Of a stretch of DNA of 64,000 bases, positions 40,400-51,444 are shown piece by piece. A program made the position numbers and the translations under genes. Source of the stretch: Chara braunii (lineage: Eukaryota; Streptophyta; Charophyceae; Charales; Characeae); assembly GCA_003427395.1 (NCBI GenBank), contig BFEA01000099.1:3238834-3302833 (forward strand), given 5' to 3'. The notes under the pieces were generated by a model. It ran no database searches. It saw nothing but the letters and a program-made list of their open reading frames with translations, and was not told where the DNA came from. Position 1 is the first letter of the stretch. Each line of letters begins with the position of its first letter.

Positions 40400-43300
40400 A
40401 TACCACCGGACTATGCAACCTCAAAATTAGCACTAGCAGATGGCACCCCTTTCCGCCCTCCCTCTTCCACCATCTTTACTCCACCCGCCTCCTGGTCACT
40501 GTTTACCCCCATGCTACCACTCGCTCGCTTGTCACTTCTTTCCCCCTCAATGTCCTTCTCTTTAGCGTAGATTGGCAGGAATTTAATAATATAGAGCTTT
40601 ATTGCATGATCGCGGGTACGATCCCCGCGTGCGAAGATCATGAAGACTTTCTCGCTGCCATCCCCGTACCCTTTGCACGCTCTATCCCGATTACCTCGCC
40701 TCCCTTCCCCACCAACGTCGACACCCGCGTTTTACCCGCGTTTTCCCCGCATCCACCGCACCGTCCATTACACCCAACTCCCCACTGGCGATCGAGAAAT
40801 CCGTCGCTTCATGCATCCCCTTCCCCAAATCCATCCACCACCTCCCCCGCCTGTCATTAGATTGCCTTTCCCGGGTAACATTTAGGATTGAGTGCATGAA
40901 TGCCTCGTTGGATGACTTCCACACTCGGATCTTACGGTAAGTGGCGCGTGCAAGCTCCGCGTCAATCATCGGATCACGGATCGACGCCTGATGAAAGAGC
41001 AAGCAGGAGCTTGCTCAAGATTGGAACCCCCTGGGCGTCACATATGTGACGAACTATTTCCTGTGAACGCGCGACTTTCTGCGCGAAGCTGCTTTGGGGG
41101 AACGGGACGGGTTGGACGGGTGAAGTGCGTGGGCATGGGTCGGCTGGGCGAGTTGCATGGATGCCCTCACTTCTTTTTATTTTTTTCTGTTGGAATTTGT
41201 TGGACCAGTGTCGGGGAAAGTCCCGCGCAGACGATTGGGTGACCGCGCCTTAGCGAGCGAGAGAAATAATTGTCGCCATAGCTTCTTTCTTGTTTTGCTG
41301 TCAGCGCTGAGAATTTTGGCGCGATCATCGCGCGGGTATCCTTTTTGAATTTTCGAACTAATGTCGAGCCCCCGTGGGCTCTCAGAATTGTTTTTCTTTC
41401 AGAATTTATTTTTGCAACTAGGATTTAGGCTAGGAATTTAGGTACCTTGCAATCTGGTTACACGGAGCTTCTTGCTTGCGTGTGCCGTGCCTCGGCAAGA
41501 TCTGGGCTCTGATCCCTTGGCAATGCGCCTTAATCTTGCGTGTAACTGTAATTTTTGGCGAGCGCAATTGCAACTGTAATCTTCCTATTCTTGATGTTTT
41601 TCGTGTTTCCTCTTTCCCTCCTCGCCTTCGTCCGTGTATGCACACTCCTTTCTCTATCTCTAATTGGTCCCGACGTTGCATGACTGGATCGATGCGTGGA
41701 AAGTGGTTTTGTCCCCCGCGCCGCGGCCTGGCCATGCAGACGTAGGCATCTCCTCCTTCCTTCTGTTTTGGCATAATTACGGGTTTTCGCGCAAACATGC
41801 ATGCTATAAATTTCGCAAGCGCGATCAGATGTCTCTCTCTAAATTTTGGAAGGTTAGCGCGGTCAGTGAGGATCGGCTAACGAAGAAGTCGGAAGGTGAG
41901 TAGAGTGAGTCGGACGATCCGACGAGCTGGTGCTGAGTAAGAGGGGTTGACGTGCGGGCCACGGCGGACTGTGGCGCACGGGCGAACTTGGCTTGCGTGC
42001 TTGGACCAAGCGGGGTGATGACTCGGTGTTGGTGCGAGGCGACAGACTGCCCGCATCAGAGGTGATGCGAAGCAAGAGAGAGTGAGAGAGAGAAAGGGAA
42101 TGTGTTGGGATGGTGTCTTTTTCTCCCTCATTTCTGTGATTTTGACAAATGGCATCGGCCATCTTTTTGCCCATGACTATCTCTGATTTTCGTTCCTCTC
42201 GGTGTTTGGTTGGATTTTCCTCTTTATTCCTGTTTTATTGGAATTTGTCGAGATCGGTACGATGATTGTTTGCACATGACCTCGGGGACCTTGGGTTGTG
42301 ATGATGTAATCTTCTTCGGTTACGTGGATTGATGCATGAACCTTTGTCGATCTCTCGTCTCTTTTCTGGAAATTCGCACAACCCTCGAGTTTCGATTAGT
42401 ACATGGGTCTTGGGTCTAGGGAAAATGCGTCTTCGGAACTAAGTTCCAATCACCCGATCATTGACGCTATCTCTGTTAGATCAAACGTGTGCATGTCAAT
42501 TCCCCGTTTTTTTTTCGGATTGAAAGGAAAGTCTGACGGGAATTCGGCGGTCCCTGCTTAGGCTGATAAGTGAATGGCTGGTTCAAATGTGTGATTACCC
42601 TCTGATTGCCTTCCAGACTTGGACTCGTGCACTTGAATGCATACGTACCACGTGTCGGGCTAGCATGTCGACTGATTGGATGATCGCCCGACCGGAGGAC
42701 AGCCAATCGATCCGATTCGACCGATTGCGAACGTGATCGTATGCACGTACGTGTAGGCTCGACCAAAAAGGACGTCGCCTACACGCGTGTCTGCAAGATC
42801 CGCGTTCGAATCCATGTCTAAACTTGCAAATTTCCCATAGCATGAATGATAGGACTCCCTTCCACGTCATGGATCGGGGAAGCCTGAAACATCGACGGTT
42901 CCGAGAATACTGGGAGTGGAAAAACGTTTGTCTTCTCGCGCGACCCAGACCCAACCCTCTGAAATTCCCCAATCAGACTGGAAATGAACGTGTATGTGAG
43001 TGGGACATCGAACGGGCCTTAAGCGCGATCCCTTTTCCCTCCCAATTCCCCAGTTCACACGCGAGTCACATCATCGCCGAACCTGGTGTCGTCATCATTG
43101 AGACAGACTTCCCTCCTTACCGCCTTGTACTGCCTTTTCACTGGCTAACGCTTGCCCCGTGGCACGTGATCGCCCCCTACTGACCCCGAACCCCGTGTTC
43201 CGAGTGCCAGCAGGACAGCGAGTACCGAGCCGTGGGGTTCGTTCGACGAACGCGGACGGAGGCCGAGCAGCGGACGCACAGCCTTCGCCTGAGGCCAGCC

Positions 43301-43480
43301 TCGTATGATTTCGAGGCTTGCCATGAGCGACGCCAGCGATTAATCCGACAGCGAGACACCCATAGCGTTCCGCCGGTTCACCAAATCCAAGCCCGACCTC
43401 GGCAACGAGACTTGCGGAGATGGCGATGACATCCCCCAAGGCATAAAAACCAGGCGCGACCTGCGCTTACCATCTTGCAC
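40400..43480. other. Long gene-less stretch
   Basis: No known protein, RNA or transposon feature is supported across 3 kb. The longest frames (minus 41798-41430 of 122 codons; minus 42972-42595 of 125; plus 42824-43183 of 119; minus 43439-43095 of 114) overlap each other or lack motifs. A GA-rich patch lies at 42073-42096. Base composition changes around 40600-41100 and 43180-43450 (GC-richer). Confidence 0.4.
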
Positions 43481-43639
43481 AAATACCCCTAGAGCTTGCC
43501 ACCGGAGATCTCAATTCCGACCTGAGACTCCACCCCCACTTTCCTAAAATTCTTGGCACACCCCTTTTTTGCACTTCCGGCCCGGGTCCCCATCCCACTC
43601 CGATCAGGAAGTCGCGTTGGGCGTGAGGTTGTGGGCGTC

Positions 43640-46046
43640 ACATTATCATTGATAGAGGAGGAAAACGTCACTGGTGGGATAACCCAGCTCAAGTCCGAGT
43701 GGTGGAGACACGGGGAAAGAGAGTGGCATCACATACTTTTGCCTGGGTGGGCAAAACCCGTCTAAGGAAGTTGTGTATAGACCCGATGGCATGGGGCTGG
43801 TCTGCGGTTTCAATGAATGGCTCGGCGATGAGACTGTCGGAATACTCGATATCTGACGGCTACAAAATATCCTCAGGTAACCGAAAGGCTCCAATCCAAA
43901 CTGCAATCCCACACTGGCAGGCGATCTGGAATGGAGACATATCGGACGCGAAAACGAAGTTCAAAAGACTGTGGAAGATCCTGTCCAGTTTACCGAACGG
44001 AAAGCAGGTTAGCATGGATGCTCTCACTGTTGGTCTCTCCATCAGCGATATGGTTAGTAAGCAGAGGGGTTGAAGGTTGCGCTGGGATGCACGAGATGCC
44101 GGTGGCCTTTCGAGTCCACCCGGCATCTGTGGTGGGAGTGCCCAGCCTCAAAGCGGGTCTGGAACTGGTGGCCGCACCACTGGAGGGAGTTTGGAGGGCA
44201 GGGAGTGACCTGGGACGAGAAGTGGGTAATGCTGGGCTTTCTCCCAGCTGTTACATGCTGCGCCTGCACACGAGGCTCATTTTCCAGGCCTTGCGTCCCT
44301 CAGGCTGAAAGCCTGAAAACCAGAACCTAAAGGCCCCGTGTCTGTTCAGCTCGAAAACCTGAAAAACAGGGGCCTACAGACCCTGTGTCGTTTCAGACTA
44401 AAAATGGCAGTAGCCTTTTTAGCCTGAATCGAAGGGCCATTTTCGGTCCTTCATCAAACCGACCTGCCCTGAAACTCAGGCACCAAACCAGGGTTTTAGG
44501 AACAGGCGATTTTTGGCCTGTTCCCACGACAGCTGCAACGCCAGACCCTGGCTCATTTTGGCATTAGCAAGAGCAGCCTCCTGGACTGCCCCGCCCTGCA
44601 ACTGCAGGCAGTCGGAGGCAGTCAGGAGGCAGCCCGAGGAAGTACATAGGGACTTCCCAGACACTTCACGGGCAGGCAGGAGGCAGTCAGTAGTCTTCAG
44701 CATTCGGCAGCAGCATTCTGGAGGAGCGCTGCAAGAGGGTAGAGTAGCGTTAGATGTAGTCTTCAGCGTTGGGCACTAATAGTAGTAGCGCTAGAGTAGT
44801 GCTGGAGAGAGGTGGCTGGCGGAGGCCAGGGATACTTGTGGCGCCATAGCTCCAGCTTCGTCTTCAAGGTACCTACAGCAGGGCGCCAACTTCACAGGGT
44901 GACTTACCTGTGGCGCCATAGCTCTAGCTCTATCTTCGAGGTACCTGCAGCAAGGCGCCAACTTCACAGGTTAGTACTGGAACAGAGAGAGAGTGAGAGA
45001 GAGTTCTTCTTCTTCCTCTTTTAAGTCCACCATCTCTTCTCTACCCTCTCGCTACCTGGCTTCTCAGTATCTGCAGACTACGAGAGAGAGAGACTTGTGA
45101 CTTTGAGACTTGACAACATTTGGACCAGACTCGACATTGGGGTTCAGACATTCGACGAGGGCTTATTTGGGACTTGTACCGAAGACTTGGTGTTGGCAAC
45201 ATTCCCATCTCCCCTCTTCTCTTCGTCTACTCCTCCCTCTCTTCGTCTGTGTATGGTTGGACCTGACGCACTCTTCTGTGTATGGCGCCAGGCCTTTCCC
45301 ACCTTGCAACGATGATGGTAAATGTTGGATCTGTGTTACAACATTGGTTGGGTTGATCTCTAATATCTTAGCATTCCGCTGCGCTATCTATACTATGTGA
45401 GGGAGGTCGGTCCTTGCTCTGTTTATACCATTACGGTATTCCACAGTTTGGTATCTCCCCCTCTTCTCATATGTGTGAAGTATCACGAGATGTCATGTCA
45501 GTCCCAGTCAAGTCAGGACTCGTATCCAAGTCTCCCGCTGTGTCACAAAGTACCATTTTTGCATGTATCAGGATGAACATTGCTGGTTGAGATTCCGTTA
45601 ACACTGCATTGTCATTTCAGTCCTTTTCATCACTTTGTGGATCCTTGGCTCCCCTACATTGCCCAACTGGGCATGTAACATAGCTGATATGTCGGGGTCT
45701 CACGGGTGGGGTTACATGGCGCATGTGATGAGGGGCATAATCTGTGAAGTCATATGGCTCGACAGAAACAGATCAAGATTCCACAAGCGGCCTTTGTCGG
45801 ACCTGGAAACCAAGTCTCACATCAAGCGGAGCTTGAAGCATGCTATTCGGGTAGACTGGAGGAAGAAGGCGAAGTCGGGGAAAGGCAGCAAGAGCCGAAT
45901 GAGCTGGTTCTCGCGTACGTGGGCAAGAAATCCCAAATTGGCAACAGTGCACCCAAGGAATGAACTGGTGCTGTCAAAATGGGTACTGGATCTACCGGCT
46001 ACAGTAAGACAGGGCCAAGAGAGTATGGAGGGTGTAACTAGATAGA
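43640..46046 (+). mobile_element. LINE 3' half interrupted by a solo LTR
   Basis: Coding from about 43640 (frame shifts near 43765) through PIQTAIPHWQAIWNGDISDA, a zf-RVT motif CTRCRWPFESTRHLWWECP (C-x2-C-x8-H-x4-C) at about 44088, to WDEKWVMLGFLP at 44246. After the inserted LTR it resumes with GYMAHVMRGIICEVIWLDRN at about 45705 and ends at a stop near 46044. The IWLDRNR block is typical of the LINE ORF2 C-terminus. It differs from the two other LINEs in the window, so it is a separate lineage. Confidence 0.75.
44251..45684 (+). mobile_element. Solo LTR (Ty3/gypsy) inside a LINE
   Basis: Starts within CTGTTACATGC and ends GCATGTAACAT; alignable over its length to the minus-strand LTR at 18378-19695. 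AGCTG occurs at both edges (44246-44250 and 45685-45689), a 5-bp duplication, although its TG overlaps the expected TG of the LTR end, so the exact edge is ambiguous by 1-2 bases. No internal gag-pol is present, hence a solo LTR from LTR-LTR recombination. It holds an internal ~70-bp duplication (44837-44972). Confidence 0.8.
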
Positions 46047-46049
46047 CTA

Positions 46050-46495
46050 TAGGTCGAACCAGGGCACTCGGTTTAATAGGGCCGCGGGGGGCCGTTAGCA
46101 TAGTGTCAGCAGGACCTGGACATTGTCCTCTGGGCCGGTTAGACCCAGACGTAGTGCCAGGTAGTAACAACTACTATTAAACCTTGGTACGCGGCTCCTT
46201 GAGTAGTAGGGGTTTCACTAGTCGAGTGCCAGGAAGATCCGGACGTAGCCCTCTGGGCCGCGGCAGGCGGGGACGAAGGATAGAGGTCAGTCTAATGGAA
46301 AGATCCGTAGAGGAGTTTGTAAGTAGCGGCTTAACCACTTCAGTCGGTTGAAACTGGGTTAGGCAAGAATTAATTCAATGCTCTTATCACTGTTATCAGA
46401 CATCATTTAGTGAAATATGGGACTTGGTAGCTGCGAGTTCCGCAGGCTAGAGCCTGTAATTGTGAGGTCCCCGGCCTCAAATTATTGTTATTATA
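46050..46495. repeat. Imperfect ~130-bp tandem duplication, no gene
   Basis: Phrases 'gccagga.gacc.gga' and 'ccctctgggccg' recur at about 46108-46140 and 46228-46265. It lies just downstream of the LINE and may be its 3' UTR. Confidence 0.4.
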
Positions 46496-46505
46496 ATATA
46501 ATGGA

Positions 46506-46887
46506 GGGATAATTTGCAAAATGCCCTCATAAGTTGAGATATATGCCAAAATGCCCCTGAAAGATGTGGGTAGAGCGGAATAACCTTTTGGGCCGAAATC
46601 TTTGTGTTGTGCCGCTGTCAGGTGGGTGTACAACTTTGCAATCTGAACCTCCCCGTTCCGGCTTTGGCCTTTTGCAATACGCCTAGAAAAGTTGGCAAGT
46701 ACTGGGATATTTTGCAAACATGGACAGTACCCAGTAGGGGTATTTTGCAAAGATGGCAGGTCCAACCGACGTCAGGGGCATTTCGCAAAGCATTTTTTGT
46801 GTCAGAGGGGTATTTCGCTCTATCCAGATCTTTTAGGGGCATTTTGGCATATATCTCAACTTATAGGGGTATTTCTCAAATTATCCC
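46506..46887. mobile_element. Mutator-like MITE with ~90-bp inverted termini
   Basis: Left GGGATAATTTGCAAAATGCC and right (reverse) GGGATAATTTGAGAAATACC continue as near-identical inverted repeats through 'agttgagatatatgccaaaa', 'tgcccct.aaagat' and 'gatagagcg'. Flanks TATAATGGA (46497-46505) and TATAATGAA (46888-46896) agree at 8 of 9 positions, the duplication size of MULEs. 382 bp, no transposase. Confidence 0.83.
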
Positions 46888-46909
46888 TATAATGAATTGC
46901 AAGTCATTA

Positions 46910-46985
46910 AAAAAAAAAAAAAAAAAAAAAAAATGCATATGCGTTATGTTTGGAGGAAGAAGGTAGGCCGCTGGATGTGTGTCTT
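46910..46985. mobile_element. MITE right end next to a SINE head remnant
   Basis: After an A-run, 'gcgttatgtttggaggaagaagg' followed by TA resembles a TA-type MITE terminus, and ggccgctggatg then matches the SINE 5' edge seen at 4871-4884. Both are fragments. Confidence 0.4.
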
Positions 46986-47299
46986 TGTCCATCCATCTAT
47001 ATCAAAAGAAAAAAAAAACAAGGACATTCACAGTAGGACATTTTCAACTGAATTTTGCGGGCCGGATACGTCCCAGAGAGTCCAAGTGCTACAGTAGTAA
47101 GCCCTAAGTAGAATTACTGCATAGTTCGTCGACGGTCATCACTATCGATCAGGGCATACTCGCACTCTCACTTTTGTGACCGAACTCTGGTAGACGTAAT
47201 TGTCATCACATAGATCCACTACGATCAGGTACATCTGGGGAAGTCGCAGTGCGAGTATGCTCCCAAGCCAATTTTCCTTCGTGCGGTCATTACCAGAGC

Positions 47300-47812
47300 G
47301 CATACCCACTATGTTTCCCCTTGGCCGCGGCCGCCGGCCGTGGCCGGGACCCCCCCGACCGCGGCCGCTCCGGTCGAGAACTTTCGGCAGCGGCCCTGGC
47401 CGAAACGGGAGGGGGTTCGGGGGGCGGGGAAGGGGTTTCGAGTCGGGGGGGGCTCCCCTACCCCCTCGCAAAAAAAAAAACATAAAAACTACAAAAACGG
47501 GGGGCCGGGATCTGGGGATTTTTTTAGNNNNNNNNNNNNNNNNNNNNNNNNNNNNNNNNNNNNNNNNNNNNNNNNNNNNNNNNNNNNNNNNNNNNNNNNN
47601 NNNNNNNNNNNNNNNNNNNNNNNNNNNNNNNNNNNNNNNNNNNNNNNNNNNNNNNNNNNNNNNNNNNNNNNNNNNNNNNNNNNNNNNNNNNNNNNNNNNN
47701 NNNNNNNNNNNNNNNNNNNNNNNNNNNNNNNNNNNNNNNNNNNNNNNNNNNNNNNNNNNNNNNNNNNNNNNNNNNNNNNNNNNNNNNNNNNNNNNNNNNN
47801 NNNNNNNNNNNN

Positions 47813-47859
<47 letters not shown>

Positions 47860-48130
47860 GCGGGGTTTCGAAGCAGGTTTTTTTTTTCATTTTCTTTTTT
47901 TTGTTTTTCTTTTTTCTTACACAATAGAAAACAGCAATTCCCCGAAAAAAAATATGGGCGTGTAGGGTTTTTTGAGCCCTACACGCCCTTTTTTTTTTTT
48001 CATGCGTTAAAAAAAAAAAATCCTGCACCAAACTCGGCCGTTCGGCTGTGACCGAACCTGGCCGATTCGGCCGTCGGCCATGGCCGCGGCCGAGTTCTTG
48101 CCCCCGGCCGTGACCGGGCGTGCAATATAG
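47300..48130. repeat. GGCCG-rich sequence around a CA microsatellite and gap
   Basis: GC-rich GGCCGCGGCCG-type sequence occurs at 47322-47420 and again at 48035-48120, around an N gap (47528-47812), a (CA)n run (47813-47855) and T-rich sequence. Frames crossing the gap are meaningless. Confidence 0.7.
47956..48000 (+). other. Perfect 12-bp hairpin followed by a T-run
   Basis: GGGCGTGTAGGG (47956-47967), a 9-nt loop, CCCTACACGCCC (47977-47988), then 12 Ts. In bacteria this would be read as an intrinsic terminator. In this eukaryotic context it is more likely the remains of a transposon or repeat; a T-run can also stop Pol III. Confidence 0.65.
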
Positions 48131-48306
48131 CATACCCATACCCGTACTTTTCCGGATGTATCTGAGCGTAATCACCGTGATATTCAATTAATCGAACAAG
48201 ATTACTGGATAATCTGCAGAAGGTGGGTAATAAATGTACTTGTTGATTATGTTAATTATAAATAATCATGACAGCGTGAATGGGATTTATTTTATTTTGC
48301 TACCTA

Positions 48307-48413
48307 CCGTCATCCCCCAACACAAAACACAATCTCATAATGACTGTGTCCAACCGGAAAGATAGCTTGTACACATGCATCATCACGGTGCGTTCTGTTC
48401 GGGGGAAGCCGAA
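48307..48413. mobile_element. TA-flanked MITE
   Basis: Left CCGTCATCCCCCAACACAAA, right (reverse) TTCGGCTTCCCCCGAACAGA; TA at 48305-48306 and 48414-48415. Diverged member of the family at 5995 and 40291. Confidence 0.75.
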
Positions 48414-48477
48414 TAGCTCGGTCGGGCTTTGCCTGGCAATCATTTTTTCTCTACGGTTATAGAACGGTCGGCCACAG

Positions 48478-48695
48478 ACGATCAGAAACGGTCAGAAACG
48501 GTCAAAAACGGTCAGAATGGTCAGAAAACTTTGAAACGGTACGAACAGTCGGTTGAAACGGTCAGAAACGGAGAGATACGGGCAGAAATGATCAGAAGCA
48601 AGTAATCTATAGTCATATAATGGTCGGTCACAGACGGTCACAAACGGTTAGAAATAGTTAGAAATCGGTCAGAAGGGTCAGAAGGGTCAGAAGGG
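48478..48695. repeat. GGTCAGAAAC decamer repeat
   Basis: Many imperfect copies of cggtcagaaa, partly in tandem (48478-48560), partly dispersed to 48695. Confidence 0.75.
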
Positions 48696-48812
48696 TGCGG
48701 TGGTGGTCCCCACCAATAGATGGAGCAACCGGGGGCGCTGGTAGGAGGGAATATTCTTATCATCTCGCCTATCAGTAGCCACCGGTTTTGTCTTAAAAAA
48801 AAACACAAAAAA
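48695..48812 (+). mobile_element. LINE 3' tail fragment with hairpin
   Basis: ccccaccaatagatggagc is followed by hairpin 3: CTGGTAGG (48738-48745) pairing with CCTATCAG (48768-48775, one G-U), loop core TATTCTTATCA, then an A-run at 48796. Confidence 0.68.
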
Positions 48813-48969
48813 GGCTGGCATTGAATCGAAGATGCGAAATTGGTCGTATGCTCAAGGTCACAATGGGGTCACGTGTGTTCAAGGTCACGATGGCTCACGG
48901 GTCACTTTTTTTTTTTTTTTTACTCACTGATTTCTGCAGTGCATATTGAGTACAAGCTGTACAGCCATG

Positions 48970-49905
48970 TGCAATGACTTGCTGGTTTCTGCTGCCGTGA
49001 TTGACTGTCGCCCGCTGTTTTAAAAATAGTCTGAATTAACAGCACCAGAGGCTGAGTAGTTACTGGCCCTAAGTGGCCTTGAGCCCTAAGTGCAGCAGTA
49101 GGACCGATTTCGTACAGGCCAAGCAGGCCCTAAGTGAAACGGTACCGGTAGGTCCTACGCTAGGGTAGTGTAGAATCTACAAGTAGGTTGAGATAGGACT
49201 GTGCGGGACTTTTGGCTGTTCATTCTCGCGAAACAGCGTTTGGAGAAGCCAGGCAAGTTGGTGGTGGTAACTGTCTACAGGCGGCATCCTGAGACCTTTG
49301 TCATGGACGGCAGCCATAGTCAAGCCTTCTGAAGGTTGTCGGAGCTGGGGCATCCTCAACGCATCTACCCGTGAGGGTATCTGCGTCTGGCCAGGCTATA
49401 TTGAGGCTCTCCACTAAGTGTATGTGGGTGGCGGCAGCCATAGCTGCCTGTTTCTTCGTCAGAGTTGTCCATCGGCACTGAAGACTCCATCGCAGGATCT
49501 GTTCTTCTTCTGGGTGGTTGGCGCTGGCCTCAAGGAGGCTGTTTCGGTTGTGCGCTACTAACTGGGTGTAGGGTAGGGAGTGGAGTGTGGGGTCTGAGTG
49601 TGGTGAGATACAGGAACAAACTCTGCAACGATATCTGGTTTTAATTGGCTCTTCACCAGTGTGAATTCCAATAGTTATCCTCACAGGTTTCTTCTTGTGA
49701 TTGGTTGTTGGGAGTTTGTCAGAAAGTGAGAAACACGCAGTGTCCTCTCCCCATCTGTGCATGGTTGAACTTTCGCTGTTTACTCTGATCTATGTACGGT
49801 TGGACTATGTCTCCTCTCCCCCTTCTCTTATGCATGTATGGGCGTGTATGAGACCGTCTGTGTGTGAGTGGCGATAAAAATCGTCAGACAACCAAGTTCA
49901 TAACA
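48970..49905 (+). repeat. 5' LTR
   Basis: Begins TGCAATGACTTGC and ends AAGTTCATAACA. Nearly identical to the 3' LTR throughout, with scattered substitutions, but lacks about 70 bp present there after TGATTGACTG. Confidence 0.9.
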
Positions 49906-49906
49906 G

Positions 49907-49920
49907 TTGGTATCGGAGCG
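49907..49920 (+). other. Primer-binding site
   Basis: TTGGTATCGGAGC directly follows the 5' LTR. It differs by one base from TGGTATCAGAGC, the complement of the initiator methionine tRNA 3' end used by many plant LTR retrotransposons. Confidence 0.8.
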
Positions 49921-51444
49921 GGATTGGAATTGGAGCACTGAGGGTTGAGTGCAATAGGGGCATCTTCTTCATCTGGCGAATTACTGGCGAGAAGTTTCAT
50001 GGCGATTCATCTTCCCCAGTACTGAGACAGCAGGGAAGAAGATTTCAAGCGGTGAATTCAGGAGTTCAGTGTTTCTACTGAGCAAGCACACTGAGCCTGT
50101 CAGGGCGCTTGTCAGGAAGTGGCGAGAACAGGGCTAATTCGTCATAGCCAACCCTGAAGGCAGCATTGCGAATTGCCTCAGAATGGCGAATTAGCCCTGA
50201 GGACTTCATCATTATCTGAGCGGCTTCGTCCCTGAGCAGCGCTGAGGGAGTCTGACAGTCTGTGTCAATCTCAGGTGAAAATAACCTCATATGAGGCTAT
50301 TTATAGCATCAGCGGTTGTGGGGATCTGTGGCGAGATATTTCTTGTTGGCACTTTGGGTCTTTAGGGTTAGATTCAGGGAATCTGGCAGAAGGGGGTGCA
50401 GCGCTTCAGGATACTGAAGAGTTTGAGGTGATTCTGTGTGTGGAAAACAGAGGAGGAAGTTCTGGAAGAAACTAGCGAGATGAGGGTTTCAGTCTGCCAC
50501 AGCCAGATCTTCACCCAGCTCTACAAGAAACTCTGAAAGTGAGTTCGTTCCATGCACACCCCTGTATAGCGATTCTGATAGGGTTAGATTAATTCGTAAT
50601 CATGGTCTATCTGTCTGTCAGTGACTGAATTCGAAAATCGCAAACTGCATGACAGCCATAGTCATCCTTCTCCTACCTTCCTCTGCTCATTTCTCACCCT
50701 TTGTTGACTCTTTTCCATCCACAATTGTTTTGTGACTGCCTAACTGTATTGCGATTGCTTTGGGATGCTCAGATTGTAAATTATGCACTGGAAAAGTAGA
50801 GATACTGTGAATTGTAGTTTTGCGCTGAGTCTAATTATAGCCTGTGCTAGCTAGGGTCAGTCATAACTTCAATTATGTCCGTCAGAATTCAATTTTGTCA
50901 GTTGTCAGTCAATCGTCACTCAAAAATAGTCAGTACTGCAGAAACGCTTGACTGGACTTGCAGTAGTTCACTAGAAACAGTGAATACTATATTTTGTCAT
51001 ACCCCAGGGTATGGCTGTCAGAATCATCAGGGCCGAAATAGGAGTCTGGGTTAAGATTCAGGGTCTCTGATTGAATCGCTCTGCTTGTTTGATCCTTCTT
51101 GTCTGTACTTGACATGTTCTATTATTCCCACTGATTACTCTTGTGTTCTAGTGGGATCTGAAAATCTAGTGTTTCTCTGGAAGAGTAGTGGGGATGTCTA
51201 CTAACTCCAGACTGATTGTGGTGCATAGTCAATAAAAAGAAATCGTGTGTTTGATTTTACTGGACTAACTCTTTGTCTGACCCCTGACCCCAGAGAAACT
51301 GTTCCAACCGAAATCGCTTGTTGCCTAATCACCCACCTGACTTCTGTGTCTGAGATAGCAGCGATTTTTTAGTGTTTGAAGGAATCTAATATCGCTGCAT
51401 ACTCAATAGCCGTCTGTCTATTTCAGTGTGTTTGAAAGAGGAAA
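49921..51444 (+). other. Long leader between PBS and gag
   Basis: About 1.5 kb without a conserved frame. It carries no recognised domain. Confidence 0.5.

Noticed and set aside
40605-40632. Perfect T-arm-like hairpin GCGGG-TACGATC-CCCGC suggesting a tRNA gene
   Set aside because: No matching D arm, anticodon arm or acceptor stem upstream.
42824-43439. Two opposing frames of 114-119 codons
   Set aside because: They largely overlap on opposite strands, and neither shows a motif, signal peptide or domain.
47956-48000. Bacterial rho-independent terminator
   Set aside because: No bacterial genes around it; the form alone is not evidence of function here.
47142-48187. Long frames across the N gap
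   Set aside because: They read through Ns and CA/T runs, so the reading frame has no meaning.
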